Shown: positions 34,401 to 49,400 of the stretch, piece by piece
Numbering within the stretch: position 1 is the first letter of the stretch
How the letters are laid out: every line of letters begins with the position of its first letter
NCBI GenBank assembly: GCA_013396635.1
Contig: WBMW01001713.1
Coordinates: 390,078-454,077, forward strand
Source: Penelope pileata
Lineage: Eukaryota > Chordata > Aves > Galliformes > Cracidae
Reading direction: 5' to 3'
DNA: 64,000 nucleotides
Program-made: the position numbers and the translations under genes
The notes under the pieces: generated by a model
What the model saw: only the letters and a program-made list of their open reading frames with translations
Database searches by the model: none
What the model was told of the DNA's origin: nothing

Positions 34401-37400
34401 ATCAATGTGCAGGAAATGCAAGCCACTGCCAGAATCCTATCTTACAGCACACACTGCCTTGAGAGAGCTGAAAGTGCTGTGACACATTGCACAAGATCAG
34501 CTAAGCAAGATGCTTTCACACTATTTTCCTTCCAGTGGTCATCCTATGGAAAAATATTCATCCAACTGTGTAAGTAACAATTGCTCCAATCTGAAGTAAC
34601 ATCTAACAGGTCAGAAACACTTCACTGAATTGCTATAATTCGTGAAAAGTTAACAGGCTATAAAGAAGTTGGCTAGTTTTCAACTATTTAAGCCTAAGTT
34701 TGAGATTAGAGGCAGAAGTGAAAAATCAGCAACAGTGCAGAACAGTAATGTCTGCACTGACATTTCAAGACTAACAAAATCAATTTGTTTCCACGATCAT
34801 GAGCCAAACATTTCTGGATTCAAGCTCTGCCTGAGCTGATGAGTTACTGCATGAAATTAAGGCAAGTATTTTCCTGCCACCTACCTCAATAAATCTGAGA
34901 AAACATTATAACAGACTTGATTAAGGGTACACTCAGTAGTTATGCTGAAGTTAAACATTATGAAGTAGATCCCTCTGATCTTAACTTATAAAAAGTTGCA
35001 AGCAAACCTAAAGCCTACTAAAGCACTGAATTTGCTTATGTAGCACAGGTCTCACGTAGCACAAACCTCAATGTTTTACGAGTTTTTTAAGCACGCCTAC
35101 ATTCTCTATGATTTTGTTGTCTGTAATGACAAAGTCCAGCATCAGTTTTCCTACTACCAATCTGTGCATCAGGCATTATTACCTTAGACAATTAAACGTA
35201 TCAAAAGAAAGATTAACACTCACTACCGTCTTTCATCGACTACTGCCTCCTGGAAAACACTGGGCCTAAGTTTCAGCCAGTCCATGGAAACCTTCACAGC
35301 TGGAAGAGGATATGCAGCCCCCGAGTCCTCCTGGTAGTCGTTTTGTAAAGGGCACTTGCACAGAACTCCAAGAAAGGACACTAGAAACAGCAGGAAAGAA
35401 AAAAACAGTGCAAGAATAACACTTTAAAATTGGTCAATTCTTTTGATAAGTCAATAAAATCCAGTGAGGCAAGCCCAGACCAGAAAACACTTATTCATTT
35501 ATTGGAAGTGGTCAACTCTCAACCATCTATCTGCATTTTGTTCACTTTCCCATGTTAGCAGGCACACAAATTCATGGAGCTAACTCTGCAGGTAGGCATC
35601 TGTTGGAGCACATCGGCTGAGAAACAGCACCAGACCACAGTGCTTTCACAATGAACTGCACGCTGGCATCTGGAGAAATTCTGTTATTCAGAAATTCAGA
35701 TATTTATGAACAAGGCCAAGCTGAGCATAAGCCCTTTCAGGTTAAGTAAATCAGCGATAGTCAAAAGTCAAAATAACAAAATAGCAAAAGTCAAAAATGC
35801 TCTGCACTCCTGCTTAGCATTATCAAGGGCACAGAAGCAGCTGAGACCTAGTCTGAGTCACCAGTGTGGCAAATAAGTTCAGGCAAATAAGAACTGGCTT
35901 CATCTAAAGCAACTTGCACCTCACTGCAGCCAGTTGCAGAGCAGCCCCACAAACGTGGTACTACCCTTGGCCAATTCTGATCCAACTTAGCATCCAGGTT
36001 ACAACTTTCCTTCAGAACCAGGACAAACACGCACAGCTCTGCAAAGCTTCAAGCAGAGTAAGTCCAGGGCACCAAATCCAGCGTTAATCAGCAGTGCTAG
36101 ACATGAATGACTGCACAACCACCTTGTCTTGACTTTCCTCCACTTGACAACAAATGACTGATGGATAAAAACGAAAGAGAAACACAAAAGCCAGCTAATT
36201 CTCATACTTACTGAAGAGAGCCAGTAGCTGGGTCCAGCAGAGCTGCTCATCCTGGCTATAACTGTGCTGCTCCGTTTCATTGCTGAAGTCTCGCAGGTGA
36301 TGCAGTTGAAACAGATTGATAACAGTAATATGTACCAACTGCTGGGAATTGAAGGCCTTTTGGAACAACAACCTCTGCAACAAATATATACAAAGCATGT
36401 ATTTTTACATAGTGAAGCACACTCCTGAAAGGATTAGTAGCTGCTACTGCACTGCTTGACTGCTGTTCCTACCAACGCTCCTGCCCTCAAGGCAGCGGAG
36501 GGCAGCGCTCGTTCCAGATTGTTTTCAGGTCATCACTAATAGCACAGCACTAGGCTTTCCCAGTGGGACACAAGCAGATGCCAGCTGTTAAACTCAAGGT
36601 TTTTGCTCACACAGGCAACAAATCAACAAGCCTTTAGGAGCACTTTTCTTTCAGAAAGTGTGACTTTAATGTGCAATTACAGCATTGCAATGCAACTGAA
36701 AGAACTACAAGGGCATGCATGTCCAGTGTATTTTTCAGTCTTTCCAAGAAACGTCAGTGGTGGGGTGACATTTAAAAAGAAAAAAAAAAACCACATAAAA
36801 ATTTAACTATTGTGTGGTTATGTATTAAAGACTAATTCCACATCTAACTTCATGGGTCATAGAGTGCTGTGGTTAACTGAAATGGCACAAGCTATTTACA
36901 AATGCATTTCAGCAACTATGCTGTAAGACACCTTTCTCAGAACAGGAAGGAAATGCTTTTTTTGAGTGCTACGGGGAAAAAAAAAGATATCCTAAACCAC
37001 AACTAATGCACTCTGTTCAGACAACAGTCAGTAAGGCAAAGTGCTTAACCAGTGTAAGCATCAGAAGAAGGTTTGAGCTCTGCATGCAGCCTTCATTTAA
37101 AGGCACGAAGCACTCGCTAGTCAACAATTCAAACTGCCACTGCTGTCAAGAGCCTGGTCGTATACTCCTGTCTCTACATCTGCTCTCCTCAAGGTTAACA
37201 TCAGCCACACAGCTGAAGTTATCCACCATACAGGCAACTTCACACCCACATTCGACTCATCTGAGTCAGAGGAGTTGCTCTCTAGTAAACTAAGTCTTAT
37301 GCTCTGTAACGTAAACAAAAAAGTAATCTAAGCTACAAAGCAGGGCTCAATCAGCTCTATTTTAAACACTGTGGATCAGTTCAAAAAAAATAAAGCTCCT

Positions 37401-40400
37401 TCACATGCCTGAGCAGTGCTAACAGGTATTGATTATATGCATTGTGGAAAAAGCAGTACTTGCTCAACAGCCAACATCACACAAAGAGATATAATCATTT
37501 AATTTTGAAAAATTGCTAGTGTTCAAACAGCTAACACTCAAAGCTCACAAAAGTCACAAGTTGTTTGTTTTGATTCCAATAACTGTTTGAATCTAGGTCT
37601 AGCAGCACGATTCAATGCAAAATTTAACATAAACTGAAACAGTGAAGACCATTTGTATTTCTTTCTGTTGCTCAGACCCACTCCCTTTTCTTAATCTGGA
37701 AAAGCTTCTGCGTTTGCTCTGCCAAACCTATTCATGCTCTCTGTTCATTTTCTACTAATGAAGATGCAGAAGAAGCTGAAGCTGTTTCCAGAAGCCAGGT
37801 AACATTTAATACTATATGTCCACTTTGAAATTGTGCTACCTTGTATAAATACCTTAAGAAAGTTCCCTTTGTTTCAGTCTTTGCTATACTGTTCAACTTA
37901 AGGAGCTGGCTACATAATTAAGGGGCACTCCTGGATTTTCCAGAGGAAACATGTTCTGAATAGTTCTACTCTACATGCAAATTAAGGTTGTACTTTTAAA
38001 GGCAAACCACTGACAGGAGAGACAAGTTGCCTGAGAAAGATTAAAAGCCATCTTAATAACCAGTGGGAGTGATGGCACACCACCCAAAAAGGAAGCATTC
38101 AAAATTCTTCAGGCAATTGAGCCAAGACTTTCCAGATTAATCAAGTACTTTTCACAGGCATCCAAGAGTCATCCAGGTTAAAGAGCAGAGAATCGGTTGC
38201 ACCCATTGATTCCGCCATCAATATGCTACATGTCAAAAGGGAAAAAATCCTAGTATTAGCACGAGTCAACAGAACTATCCATTGGGAGCTGTGATGCAAG
38301 CCTTCCATTGGCTACTTGAGCTTCCCATACTTTAGCATGTGAAAAAATTATTACTGGACTGTAATTTCAGAACTGCTGCTAAAAATATTCTCTTCAATAT
38401 ACTAATTAATATTTGTTAGCACTCACCTTGAACTGTTCTTCCAGCTTTTCTCGAAGAGGGCTCAGCTTCTCCAAGCTCTTACTCAGGTACACATGGCCAT
38501 GGAATTTAATAAATGCCTTGATGAAGTCAGACACACTCCATCGAGTCTTCACCTCATCACGACTGTAATCAGAAAAGAAATACCTGGCTTCAGTCTATGG
38601 CATTGGACAGTTGCACGTAACATTACAAGCCCTCTCTGTGAAATTTAAGAAAGGAGGAATGTCCACACAAGGCTGCTTTTCCACATTGGCACAATATGCT
38701 TTTTTCCTGCACTCCCTACTGATCCTCAAGAGCATCCCAGACACAAACTATCCTTTGTTCCACACATGCATGAGGATGCTCTGACTGGAAAGGGGTCAAG
38801 GAACTTCTGTTCAGTTTCCACTACCAAACACAAACAACTTCTGGCTCTCTATCTGAGCAGAAATACAGCATGCTTAGCCTTACCTTTCCAGTGCTTTAGA
38901 AAGTGCTTTTTGTAGGTTAGTGGAGGCAGCTGGGAAAGGAAACTTCACAGCAATGCTTCTGCAGTAGTAGAAAATTGTGGTCAAGTGGTCTCCTTTGGAA
39001 GAAGCTAGAATAGCCAACTGATTATAAGGCTGACCTAAAGGAGAGAAAAGACAAGTTGTCCAACAAGTTGGTATTGACTGAAGCGTGCTAGATCTGAGCT
39101 AAAGGCTGGTCACTTTAAAAGAGAGTCTAAAGATTTTAGGACTTTTACAGACAAGGTTCAAATTCATCTGCTGACCCTTTTTCCCCAGTCTAACTACCAG
39201 TAACACTCAAAAGGAAAAGCTCTGAAACTTGTGGTGCTATTTTGTTTTTTTTAGCATATCCTTCAGAACTGGACAAACACACCACAAGATTTTTTGATTA
39301 AGTAAGATACTTTCAAAACTAGGCTTCTACCACCAACATATTTATTATGCTTTATTTGGGCAAGATCTAATCCAGTTTTACCTCATGAGACAAATCTAAA
39401 CGTCCATGTTTTTTGCCTACAGTGCAAAATTTCTTAGTTACAATGTGAATAATTGTTTATTTAAAATACAGCTAAAAAATTGAATCATTACTTTCGGCAG
39501 CCTGGCTCAAAAAGAACTTATCCTTTGCACCATCTCTACATTTTGTGCCACCATAACTCAATACCTACAAAGCTTCATACCTAACTAAAGAGGCACTTAA
39601 CATGCACAAGCAACTTGAAAACTCCGATTTTAGCTATAAAACTCTACAAACTGGAAATGTGAACAAGCAATAGAAGAAAAAAATGCCACTGGTGAGCAAG
39701 ATTTCAGTAATTGTACTTCACATTTATATGCTACAATACAGTATAACGTAGCTGTAGAAGCCTGAGTGAAGCAGTGCATTATCTTTGTTGTTATTAAAAA
39801 CTCAAAAAGGAGAAAATTGATACAGATCAGGCAAACACCTATTATCTAAATGATTTACCGATGGATGAGGCTTTGTCCTACAATTGTTTTGGGTACTGAG
39901 GGGTGTGCAGAGAGGTTTATATAATAAACACTCAAGCTTCCAAACACAAGAAAAACAAGAAAAACAGATACTGATTTTCTTCCTACTGAATTATGAACCT
40001 AAACAGTATCACAGACTCACCATTAGAAGGGACAAGCTGAGCTGCATGTCTGTAGTAAGACTCTGCCTGGCTTGTCTGATTCCTATACCGAGCTAAAGAA
40101 ACGAAAAGAGTACAACAAATTGAGACCAAGCAAAAGCAACTTCCTTGCACTTACTTGAATACAATCCAGTCTACCTGAAAAGCATTTTGTTATTTCAAAA
40201 ACAAGCATCAGAACCTACAACTACACCAAAAAGCAAGAAAATTCATCAAGTTAAATTTTAAAGTGATCATTTCTCCTCATGTCTTATTGTCATGGCTTAT
40301 CCGTTTTTATTTAGAAAGATGCTGTGTCAGCAGCAACACTTCCAGAGAGCTACAAATCTTTTTTTCACACACAATCAGCAACCAGATCTGCTTTTAGGTT

Positions 40401-43400
40401 ATTACATAAACAATGGCAGATTCCTGTAAAAACAGAACTTCCTACAACATTTAGCTCTACTCTAAAGGAATAAGCCTGTTGAACTTAATGTAAAAATCAA
40501 AACCTCAATTACTAAAGGCTGGATTTCTAACCATCTTCTTTGTATACAAGAGATTGAAAAGCAATGCTCTGAAATGGAGAAGTATGCCAACCTGCTGCAA
40601 CAAGTTTTGGTAGTAGTTACTGGTTTCAACATTTCATCGTGCCTACCAGCTATAACATGGACTATGCAATTAGCATGCTAGAAGAGAAGATTCTAGCAAA
40701 TCACTAGAAAGCTACCCTTAACTGTCTCCATGCATTAATGTGTAACACATCAGAGAACTCTAACAATGCTGCTTTCCAGACCTTTTCTCCTGCAGCAACC
40801 ATCAGCCACTGATTTGCAGCACATCTGCTCTAGCAGCTGCACATTACCAGCATAGATTCCTTGTCATGAAAGTTGAACACAGAGGCAGAACTCAATGTCC
40901 CATCTCTTTTTGCTTCAAAAACTCACCAATATCTCCAAGGTGGACAAGGCAGTGCTGGCAGATGTAGGAGCAGGAGCTAGACTGCGGCTTCACTATGGCG
41001 CTGGTGTGCGTCTGTTTATTGCTAATGATTCCCAGCTGGGAAGACTTCACACGACATGGCAAGTCTACATTAAAAACTGTGCACAATTCCTGTAATAACT
41101 AGGAAAACAGGTCTACTTTAGTAGCAGTTAGAGACAGTAATCAGAACAGCACTGAAACAGCAGATAAAACCGGCACAGATCATCACTCAGAGGCATGGAT
41201 TAGTTGAATGTATTTGAGGTGAACAAGTCTAGATTACTGAAAGTGAGAATCTGAATTACTTTATCTATGTGGAAGACACAGAGCTTCATATTGCTCTATT
41301 CTTCCCAGAACCATGAAGAGAATTTTTACCAGAGCTGTGCATCTCAAAGCAGTAAGCACCTCAATTCCCATGCTACTCAATTACCAAGCATCAGTGGAGA
41401 TTGATTATCAGAGGTTTAAAACTTTTGCATTTGTTTTTAAAATAGGGACAAGCAGTCTTTTTGGTACCTACACGAAGAGACACCATTCTCTGACAACTAC
41501 AGAGAGGTATGCAATTCACTCTCTGAAAAACCTTGTTCCAACAGAAGTGGCAGCACTCCCCAGGCTTTAACCTCAGGAAGAAGCGTGAACAAAACCAAGT
41601 TTTCAGGCAACACAAGGCAAAAGCAGCTGAGTTGTGCCATTGGATGGACTGCCAAGTCAGTAAATATTTGTGCTAAGCTAACAGGGAGACTCAAAGAACA
41701 AGGCAGTAGCTACTTAATCAAATATCTCAAAAGCTGATTCAAGGAGAAGTTGAACTTTGCCATTCTAATTAGTGCTTTTGAAGTTTTTCCTAATGAACGC
41801 CAGGAAGCAGTGTAGAAATGAAAAGTTTTTCTACTGTGTTACAGGGTTAAAAATCCAAGTAAGAATTGACAGACTTTCTCCCAAACTCTATCTCCAAATA
41901 AAATAGACCTGTGGCAGAGTCCCACTTCCAGATAAAAACATTCAGAAAGCCCAGGACTGATAGAGATGTGCACTGCCAACAGCTAAGATTGAATGCACTG
42001 CTTGTTTGCTGCAGGAAAAGGTTTGTGTTAGATCTCCTGCCCCATCTACTCTGTCTTTTATACAGTAGATAAAAAATCCCAAACAAGAGCAATCTCACAG
42101 ATGAAAGCAGGATAAAAGAGAAATTTGACATCTTCCAACACGCTGAATCACGAGAATTCATGCTCTCTTTCAAAAATGTCATTTACAAAGGCCTCGCTGT
42201 TGGAGAGCAGGTATCACGACTGAGCAAAGTCTTTAGACTAAAAATGGAACGATTAACATCAGGGAATACACCCCAGTCTGTGGTGTCATACAGAAGAGTA
42301 AAGTTTCCTGAAGCACTACTAGGAAGACAAAGACTTTTGCAAGACAAATGGTATAGATGGTTGACAACTCCTGTCAACCACACCACAGCCTGCCCAACTG
42401 AATGCCTCAAACAAGAAGCATTCCAAAAAAATAAAAATAAAAAAAATCCAAGGGAAAAAAAAATAGAAATTCTGGGGAAAAAAAGGAGTTGCCTTGCACA
42501 TGTTCAGAATCAAATCCAAAATTAATGAAGAAGGACCTGAAAAAAGCAGCATCTACTGTGCATGTTGGAACCTGAAGCCAGCACAAACTAGCCATGATAA
42601 AACATTTAGTCCGGGCACTACCTGAGATACAGGTGTGAGCAGTGACAATGTTACTCGAGCACATGCCAAAAGAGGAAAAAAAAGAGGCAAGTTAGCTTTA
42701 CAAAGGCCATTATCACACACCAACTCCTATTCTTCACAATCTACAAGCTGAAATCTAACATCAGAAGGAGTACAAGGCAAAAAATGGCAGCAGTGAAATA
42801 CATGGAGATGCTTTTGAAGTGAACTGAAAGCTCACAGAAGGTACCCAGCTCAAGGGCACTCATCTGTGTATTTCTGCTTACTGGGAAGAAGAGCTTTATC
42901 TGAAATGTTCAATTCTAAATAGCTTTTGACAAAAATATAGAATTAAGACTGACAAGGTGCTTGTACAAGCTCTGACTGAAAAATGATCAGCAAAATGTTA
43001 CATGATGTTAAAAGCAAAACAATGCTCTTGGGGACAACCATGCTACCTAAACGCACAACTATGGTAGACACTAAGGTATTATCACCAAAAAAAACCAAAA
43101 CAAAACAGAACAAAATCAAGCGTTGCATTGTAGATAGCTCCTGGAAAACATTAACTCAATGCTCACCACTGGCACAAGAGTTACAATGGAAGGGACACAG
43201 AACAAAGCATGAAGCGTTATGTCACCATGCAAAGCCTCAGTGCACCCACATTTTGGGATGAGCCATTGCTAGAGCAGTACAGGAGACTCGACAGAGGACA
43301 GCCAGAGCTTTGTAACAGACCCACACACATGCAGGATATGGCTGAAGCATGCCTGCTTCCAGACTATGCAGATGTATCACAATTAAGAGATTTATTGCAA

Positions 43401-46400
43401 CTCACCTGTGTGTAGAAGCCACTAGCTGCCTCTAAGAACAGAGAGAGGTTCGCCTGAACTTCACTCCGATTTGGATTTGCTCTATTTTTCGCTTGACCCT
43501 GTAGCGTTGTGATCTGATTTTTAAAGGCATGATTCCAGCTGAAAATAAAGTGTTTTCCTTTATATTTTGGAAGTGCCTTATGCATATATCATAAGAAATA
43601 GGAAAGTACTGTTTAATTACATAACATTAAAGACGAAAATGAAGTGTATTAAATTCAGACATCATTTAGAGTAGAAACAACACATGTGCAAGAATTACCT
43701 TTCCCCACCTCTCATTACTACAGAAACCAGTCCTGACACTGAAGAGTTAACATTGCAACAGCGTAAGTACTTGCTTGTAATTGTTTTGTTTTAGGCAGCA
43801 TGGCTGTCCTCTTAAAACAGGATATGGGGTGTAGAAATCTGAGTTAGACATCGTCCAGCATCTGGAGGCATGGACAGGACAGCTCTGGACAGCCTACTTA
43901 TCTTCCTTTCCCCAAAGTGCTGGAAGAACCACATTTCTCTTAGTGCAACGGATGCCTGTATCTTAAACAAGGACCAAACTCCGTGCTGTGTTTTCTCGGG
44001 CCCTATCTTCCCCTGACCCATAAGGTATCTCTCTGGATGCTGCCTGCTTTTCCTCTTCTTCCCAAATATAGCTGAGAGCTTACAGTTAGGGTCTCTGACA
44101 GCCATTCAACTTCTGTTAGATCTTGCTCAAAGCTCCAAGAGACCGCATTAGGCAAATTTCCTCCTTTCTGGAAACCTCAAATATCAAGTCTTCCCTGTTG
44201 TCAAGGAAGGGCTGAAGTTTCTTTCCTCTCTGTTCCAAGTCACTCACCAAAATCCACCCCCTGCATGACACAGCTGCTGCTAATTGCCAGAAGTAAAATA
44301 CTCATCTATGGAACTCTCTTAATCTACTCTGTAGTGTATGTTCATGTTTCACACGTGGTATAGCTCTCACTTCAAAGGAAATAAGTCAATCATTTCATAG
44401 GAAACAAATCACTTCTCTGTAAGCTGTGGGGCCTCCTGCTCATCAGCCCACACTACACACACGCACAAATTTATCGATGCACTTACAGGTCCTGCTCCAC
44501 TTTTTTATCTAAAGCGTACTCCAAATCAGTCACCAGCATTTTCTGATATAAGTCCTGTAGAGCTTGTCTGGATGTCCAGACTTCTGCTGGACCCAGCTTT
44601 GAATCTGAGGAACAAAAAGCAAAAACAGACAACAGGTTTTTTGTAATACTCAAATCTGTGGAGTCATTCCAACTGATTTTTCACTGATCTACCAAATAAC
44701 AAATATAGCACAGTGTAAGGTATCCAGAGCCAAAAACCCACTTTTCCCAGATTCATCAGAACTTGGAAAGAGAGAAACTACAGAGGAACCAGGGATAAAC
44801 TGATCCTATAACACAAGAACTAGAAATGAGCAAAGTCAGCAGCAGGAAAGTTCAAGAAACAAAGGGGTGATTCCCCACAAGTTCTACGCTGCAGTACTTA
44901 TCACTGGATGCATTTCAAAATTCCATAGGAGCCTGACAAAATTAGTGGAAAAGAAATCCATGAAGTGAAACTAAATAGGAAAGTCCCTGAGCTAGTCCTG
45001 CTTAGGAGAATGTTGCAGGGAAGTACAGTTGCATGCTTGCCATTTTCTGAACTCTTGGGTAGCCATCTGCTCTCCATCACTTGAGGGCAAGTGCAAACAC
45101 AGTCCCCTGCTATCACAAATTACACAATAGTTTCCCAAGCCTCATAAACTCACATGGGCTGGGGCTGCTGGAGCACAAGGGACAAGCACTGCCCCAGGGA
45201 AGCCATTCTGCTGATGGTGCAGCCACTCCTGCTGGGCTGGATGGATCCACACAGTCAGGATGTTCCTACAGGGACCTCACCAACCTGCTCCCTGCGCTAC
45301 CAAGGTGCTAAGCTGGCTGAGCACCTTCTTTAGGCAAGCTGCTTGACTGGTGTGGTTGATACATTAATATAAACCATTCCTTTTTTCCATAAATAGCTAC
45401 AGCATAAAAGTTGGCTTGTAGCATTTTGTAGCAGCTACAGGCTGTACTTTGTAACAACAACACTGCAGTGTTCAGACCAACATTTCCATCACCCAGGTTT
45501 CCCAAAACCAGCAAGATTGTTTCCCCACTGCTGATCCAAGGTACTGCAGCAGTCCGTGATGGTCTGGACGGGAGTTTCTTTCTCATCCCCCAAAAGGAGA
45601 GCAATAGGAACAGGAGCTCTGTCTCCAAATGCTTTTTAACATGCCCCAAGTCAACTTTAAGAATACATGTATTTTAGATACAGAAGAGATGGGCTCAGCT
45701 GTTTAGACTACATGATATTCATTCACACAACATAACTCTGCACAGAGGATCCTTAGGAATGGTAAGCACAAGGAACATACAAAAGGACAACAGGAACCAA
45801 GTATCATTAGCTAGATTCACTACATAACAAAGGCAATTACCTGTCATGTCAGCCTTCAGGACTTCTGCCTGCCTGTAAGAAAGCGATAGAACAATAAATT
45901 AAAAAACAGGGGTCAAATTATGCTAAACCACATTCATGCAACAGTGAGCACAGAAAGCAGGGCCAGCTCCTGAGAGGCTGCCTACAGCCTAAACTGCCAC
46001 ATAGCCTACCCCCTGCGTCAGGGGTTTGAGTTACTGTCATATAACAGTATGCTTCCTTCTGTTTTCAGACCATAATAAAAGTAAATCATTCACTTTCCCG
46101 TTTAGATTAAGTTGATTTCAGAAAAACATACAACCCTTACACAGTATTTTCATGTTTGGCTGGCAGCAGCAGCATCCTACCCGATAAGGCACGCCTGCTT
46201 ACCTGTAACTGGGCATCCGAAATTCACTCTGAGTTGTCACACATGAAATGCAGCCAGAGCACAGCAAGCTCCCACCAGTGCTGGTCAGCACAGTGCTGCA
46301 GGCCCCTGTCTTTTTCCTATGTGAATCTATGCAAGCATCAGAGCAAAGGGCACAAGCTTTCCACACCAGACATGGAAACCTCCTAGCGTATGAAAGACTA

Positions 46401-49400
46401 ACTTCCTCCCTATAAAAACGATGACGAAAATAAGTTTTTCAGGTTGTTCTGGGTTCCAGCTCCTGGCCACAGACAACAGCAAAGGTGCTGAGATCCAAAT
46501 TAGGATTAAAGAGACCATACTGGTGTCAGTGCTCCACTGGGAAGACGTATACTGGGAAGCCCCGTCACAAAGGCTCTTGCATTTAGTACAGTCAGAAACA
46601 CGTCCAGCAACTCACCCTGCTCATCAGGAATGGGCTCGCCAGCCTGCAAGCAATGGGATGCTCCCAGGGCTGTAATTACATTTGGAACATCCTAACCAGA
46701 GTCAGGAGTAAAACTGCACTTTCTTCATCCACTTCTCAAAGTTTAACCTATTCAGGACCATAACATTTGTAGCTTATTTCTTCCAATATTTTTTTTTTCA
46801 GCTCCTGATGACAGTGGGCACTGGCAGAAGAGACCACTGGTGGAAGAGCAAAGAGAAGATTGGATATTGTGCCAGGAGAAAGCTGAGAGCCTCCCAGCAT
46901 TTCTGTCTCTTCCTTGTCAAGCTCCTCAGCCCTACAGCCAATGAAGGGCTCAGAAGATCCGAAAAACATGGAGCTGACCAAATCCTGTGATGCCATGACT
47001 TGGACATCAGAAATGTCACTGCTCAGAAGGAAAATCTGGCTTGTTTTCGAGCAGCCAGCCAAGTGGTGCAAAGGGCTAGCCACACTGCACCACCTGCCAG
47101 TTTTGCAAGCCTTTTGCTTCAAGCTCAGCATGAAGCTGGCACTGCCAAAGCCACGAACCCTACCAAGGCTCAGCCCAAGCAGGATACATGGCATTGCTTC
47201 AGACAACAACAACCCCAAATTCTCCAAATTTGCCTGGAGGCAAAGTAGCTCTGCCCAAGAACTGCTCCTCCAAAAACTACCAGGGGAGAACTACCTGCTG
47301 CTATTCTAAATTTCAGACTTTTTACAGGGGAAAGGCAAACAGCACCATTATAAAGGCTATTCTTTCCCCTGAAAGCTTTGAGCAGCTGTTTCTTGGAGAA
47401 TTTAGATGAAAAGAGCCTCAACCAAATTTGTGCAGCTGCTGACAGATGCTCTGTAAATGTGTCACCCTGCCAAAAGGGCTCAAGCTGCCCCTGCTCTGAC
47501 TGAAGGAAAACACACCTGAACCTTCAATATTTCTGTATTACTACAGAGCAACTCATCCTCAGAGCTACTACTCAGAGATTTTTGCCAAACTTACAGAAAT
47601 AAATGTTTAGATCTAAATGTTTAGACCTGCTTTGGACAGCAATCCTCACAGGACAAGTATCTTTAATGCTAGTCTCCTCACTAGCTGTCAATAACCCTGT
47701 TTTTCTATTTTATAAACTTGGAGCACGCTACACTAAAGCCATAATCACTACAGTTTTAATAAAATGCAGAGAAGTTACTTCAATGCTTTCTTGAGGCCAA
47801 AGGAATTTAGCAGGTCTCACACTGGCATGCTGTGTACTTCCACACAGGGATAACCTCTAACTCTAACAGCTGCATCCGCAGTGCCTAGGACAGGGTAAGA
47901 GGGCACTGCGTACCAGCCCTGCTCCCCATCGCTGGCCAAGCATGAGTGTTTGAGGGAAGAGCACTGCCTGCTCCCTGCAGAGACTTTACTGAAGGGTCTT
48001 CGCTGGTGCCTGGAGAAGGCACACACCAGGGTTCGCTGAACCTGCCAAAGTGTCACACGGTGCACATGTGCCTAAGTTTGCACTTAGAGATATTGTCAGG
48101 CATCTGGTAACAGACCTTCATGTCCATAGATTTTCTTGACCCAGCTCACATTGCATCAGAATGACTCACTCTGCTGCAAAAATGTGTTGTCTGCCAGCAG
48201 GCTTGGTGCAGCTTGCTTATGTTGTATCATTCTAAGACCATCCTCAAGCAGCTCCTGGCCTGGCCTGCCTCAGCCCTTCGGTCTTCAAGTGGCATCTTCC
48301 TGACCAGCTTGTCAGCCCAAAGCCAAAAAAGCACAAACCACAGCTCATCAAATATCATATTTCAAGCACCTTTGTTAGGACATACAGCTTGATACACCAT
48401 AATGCTATCCTGTTAAGTTTCGTAACCAAATACACATTCGACCCTGTGTTTTAGCCAAGCTTGAAAGTCACATACAAGAGCTTTCAAGTCAGCAAAGTAG
48501 TTCAACATCTAAAGGAGTTTTCACTCCATTCAAATACTTGAAAAGCTTCAAAACTACTAAAGATCACATCCAGAACTAACGAGATATGTTTTTTTAAATT
48601 GTGAAGGGATAATACACCCTTCACAAGTTAAAAGTTACCTAAAAGTTAAGTACCTGTAGATGACAAAAGAAACTTTTCTTAATAACCTGGCAGTATAGAA
48701 AGCCTTATCATAGAGTGATTAAGGCTGGAAAAGACCTCTAAGATCACCAAGTCCAACCATCCTCCTACCACCAACACTGCTCACTGAGCCGTGTCCCTCA
48801 GTGCCACGGCTCCACAGCTCTTGGACACCTCCAGGGACAGGGACTTCCCCACCTCCCTGGGCAGCCTGTGCCAGTGCCTGATCACTCTCTCTGAGAAAAA
48901 GTTCTTCCTAATATCCAACCTGCACCTCCCTCGGAGCAACATGAGGCCATCACCTCTCGTCCTGTCGCTGTCACCCAGGAGGAGAGGCCATGTTTTCCTC
49001 CAGCTCATGGGAACAGACACTACAGCACTCAGTCTGAAACAACCCACCTCATTTAGGAAAGAGACACAACAGGCGCATTCTGTATTCCCTTTTTCTTATT
49101 TTACCATTCCCAATCAATCAAGTTTTCCCTGAGAAAGAATGGAAAACAAGTCATTTCCATTCAATTGATGAATGCCACAGAAAACAAACCCCATAGATAT
49201 AGGGTTACCTCTCATAGACATTTTAAAGCGTTCAACCATCACACCGCGAGGCTGAAAGCTACACTAGAAGATCATGTAGTCCTACTTACAGTTTTACACC
49301 GGGGCAAGGTTGCTTAACTTGTACCTAAATTCTAAAAAAGCAGCCATATAACCTCGTTGGGCAGCTGTTCTGTTGCTTGGGCTAAGCCAGGAGCTTCTTT

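Noticed and set aside
35221..35223. Alternative exon 10 donor GTAGTG in SMG7
   Set aside because: It would remove the conserved Tyr before IWPW and is a much weaker donor than GTGAGT at this site.
41090..41098. Alternative SMG7 exon 5 acceptor after TTACAG
   Set aside because: It would drop LLQ, which is conserved in mammals, although the frame would be kept; could be a minor NAGNAG-like variant but was not chosen.
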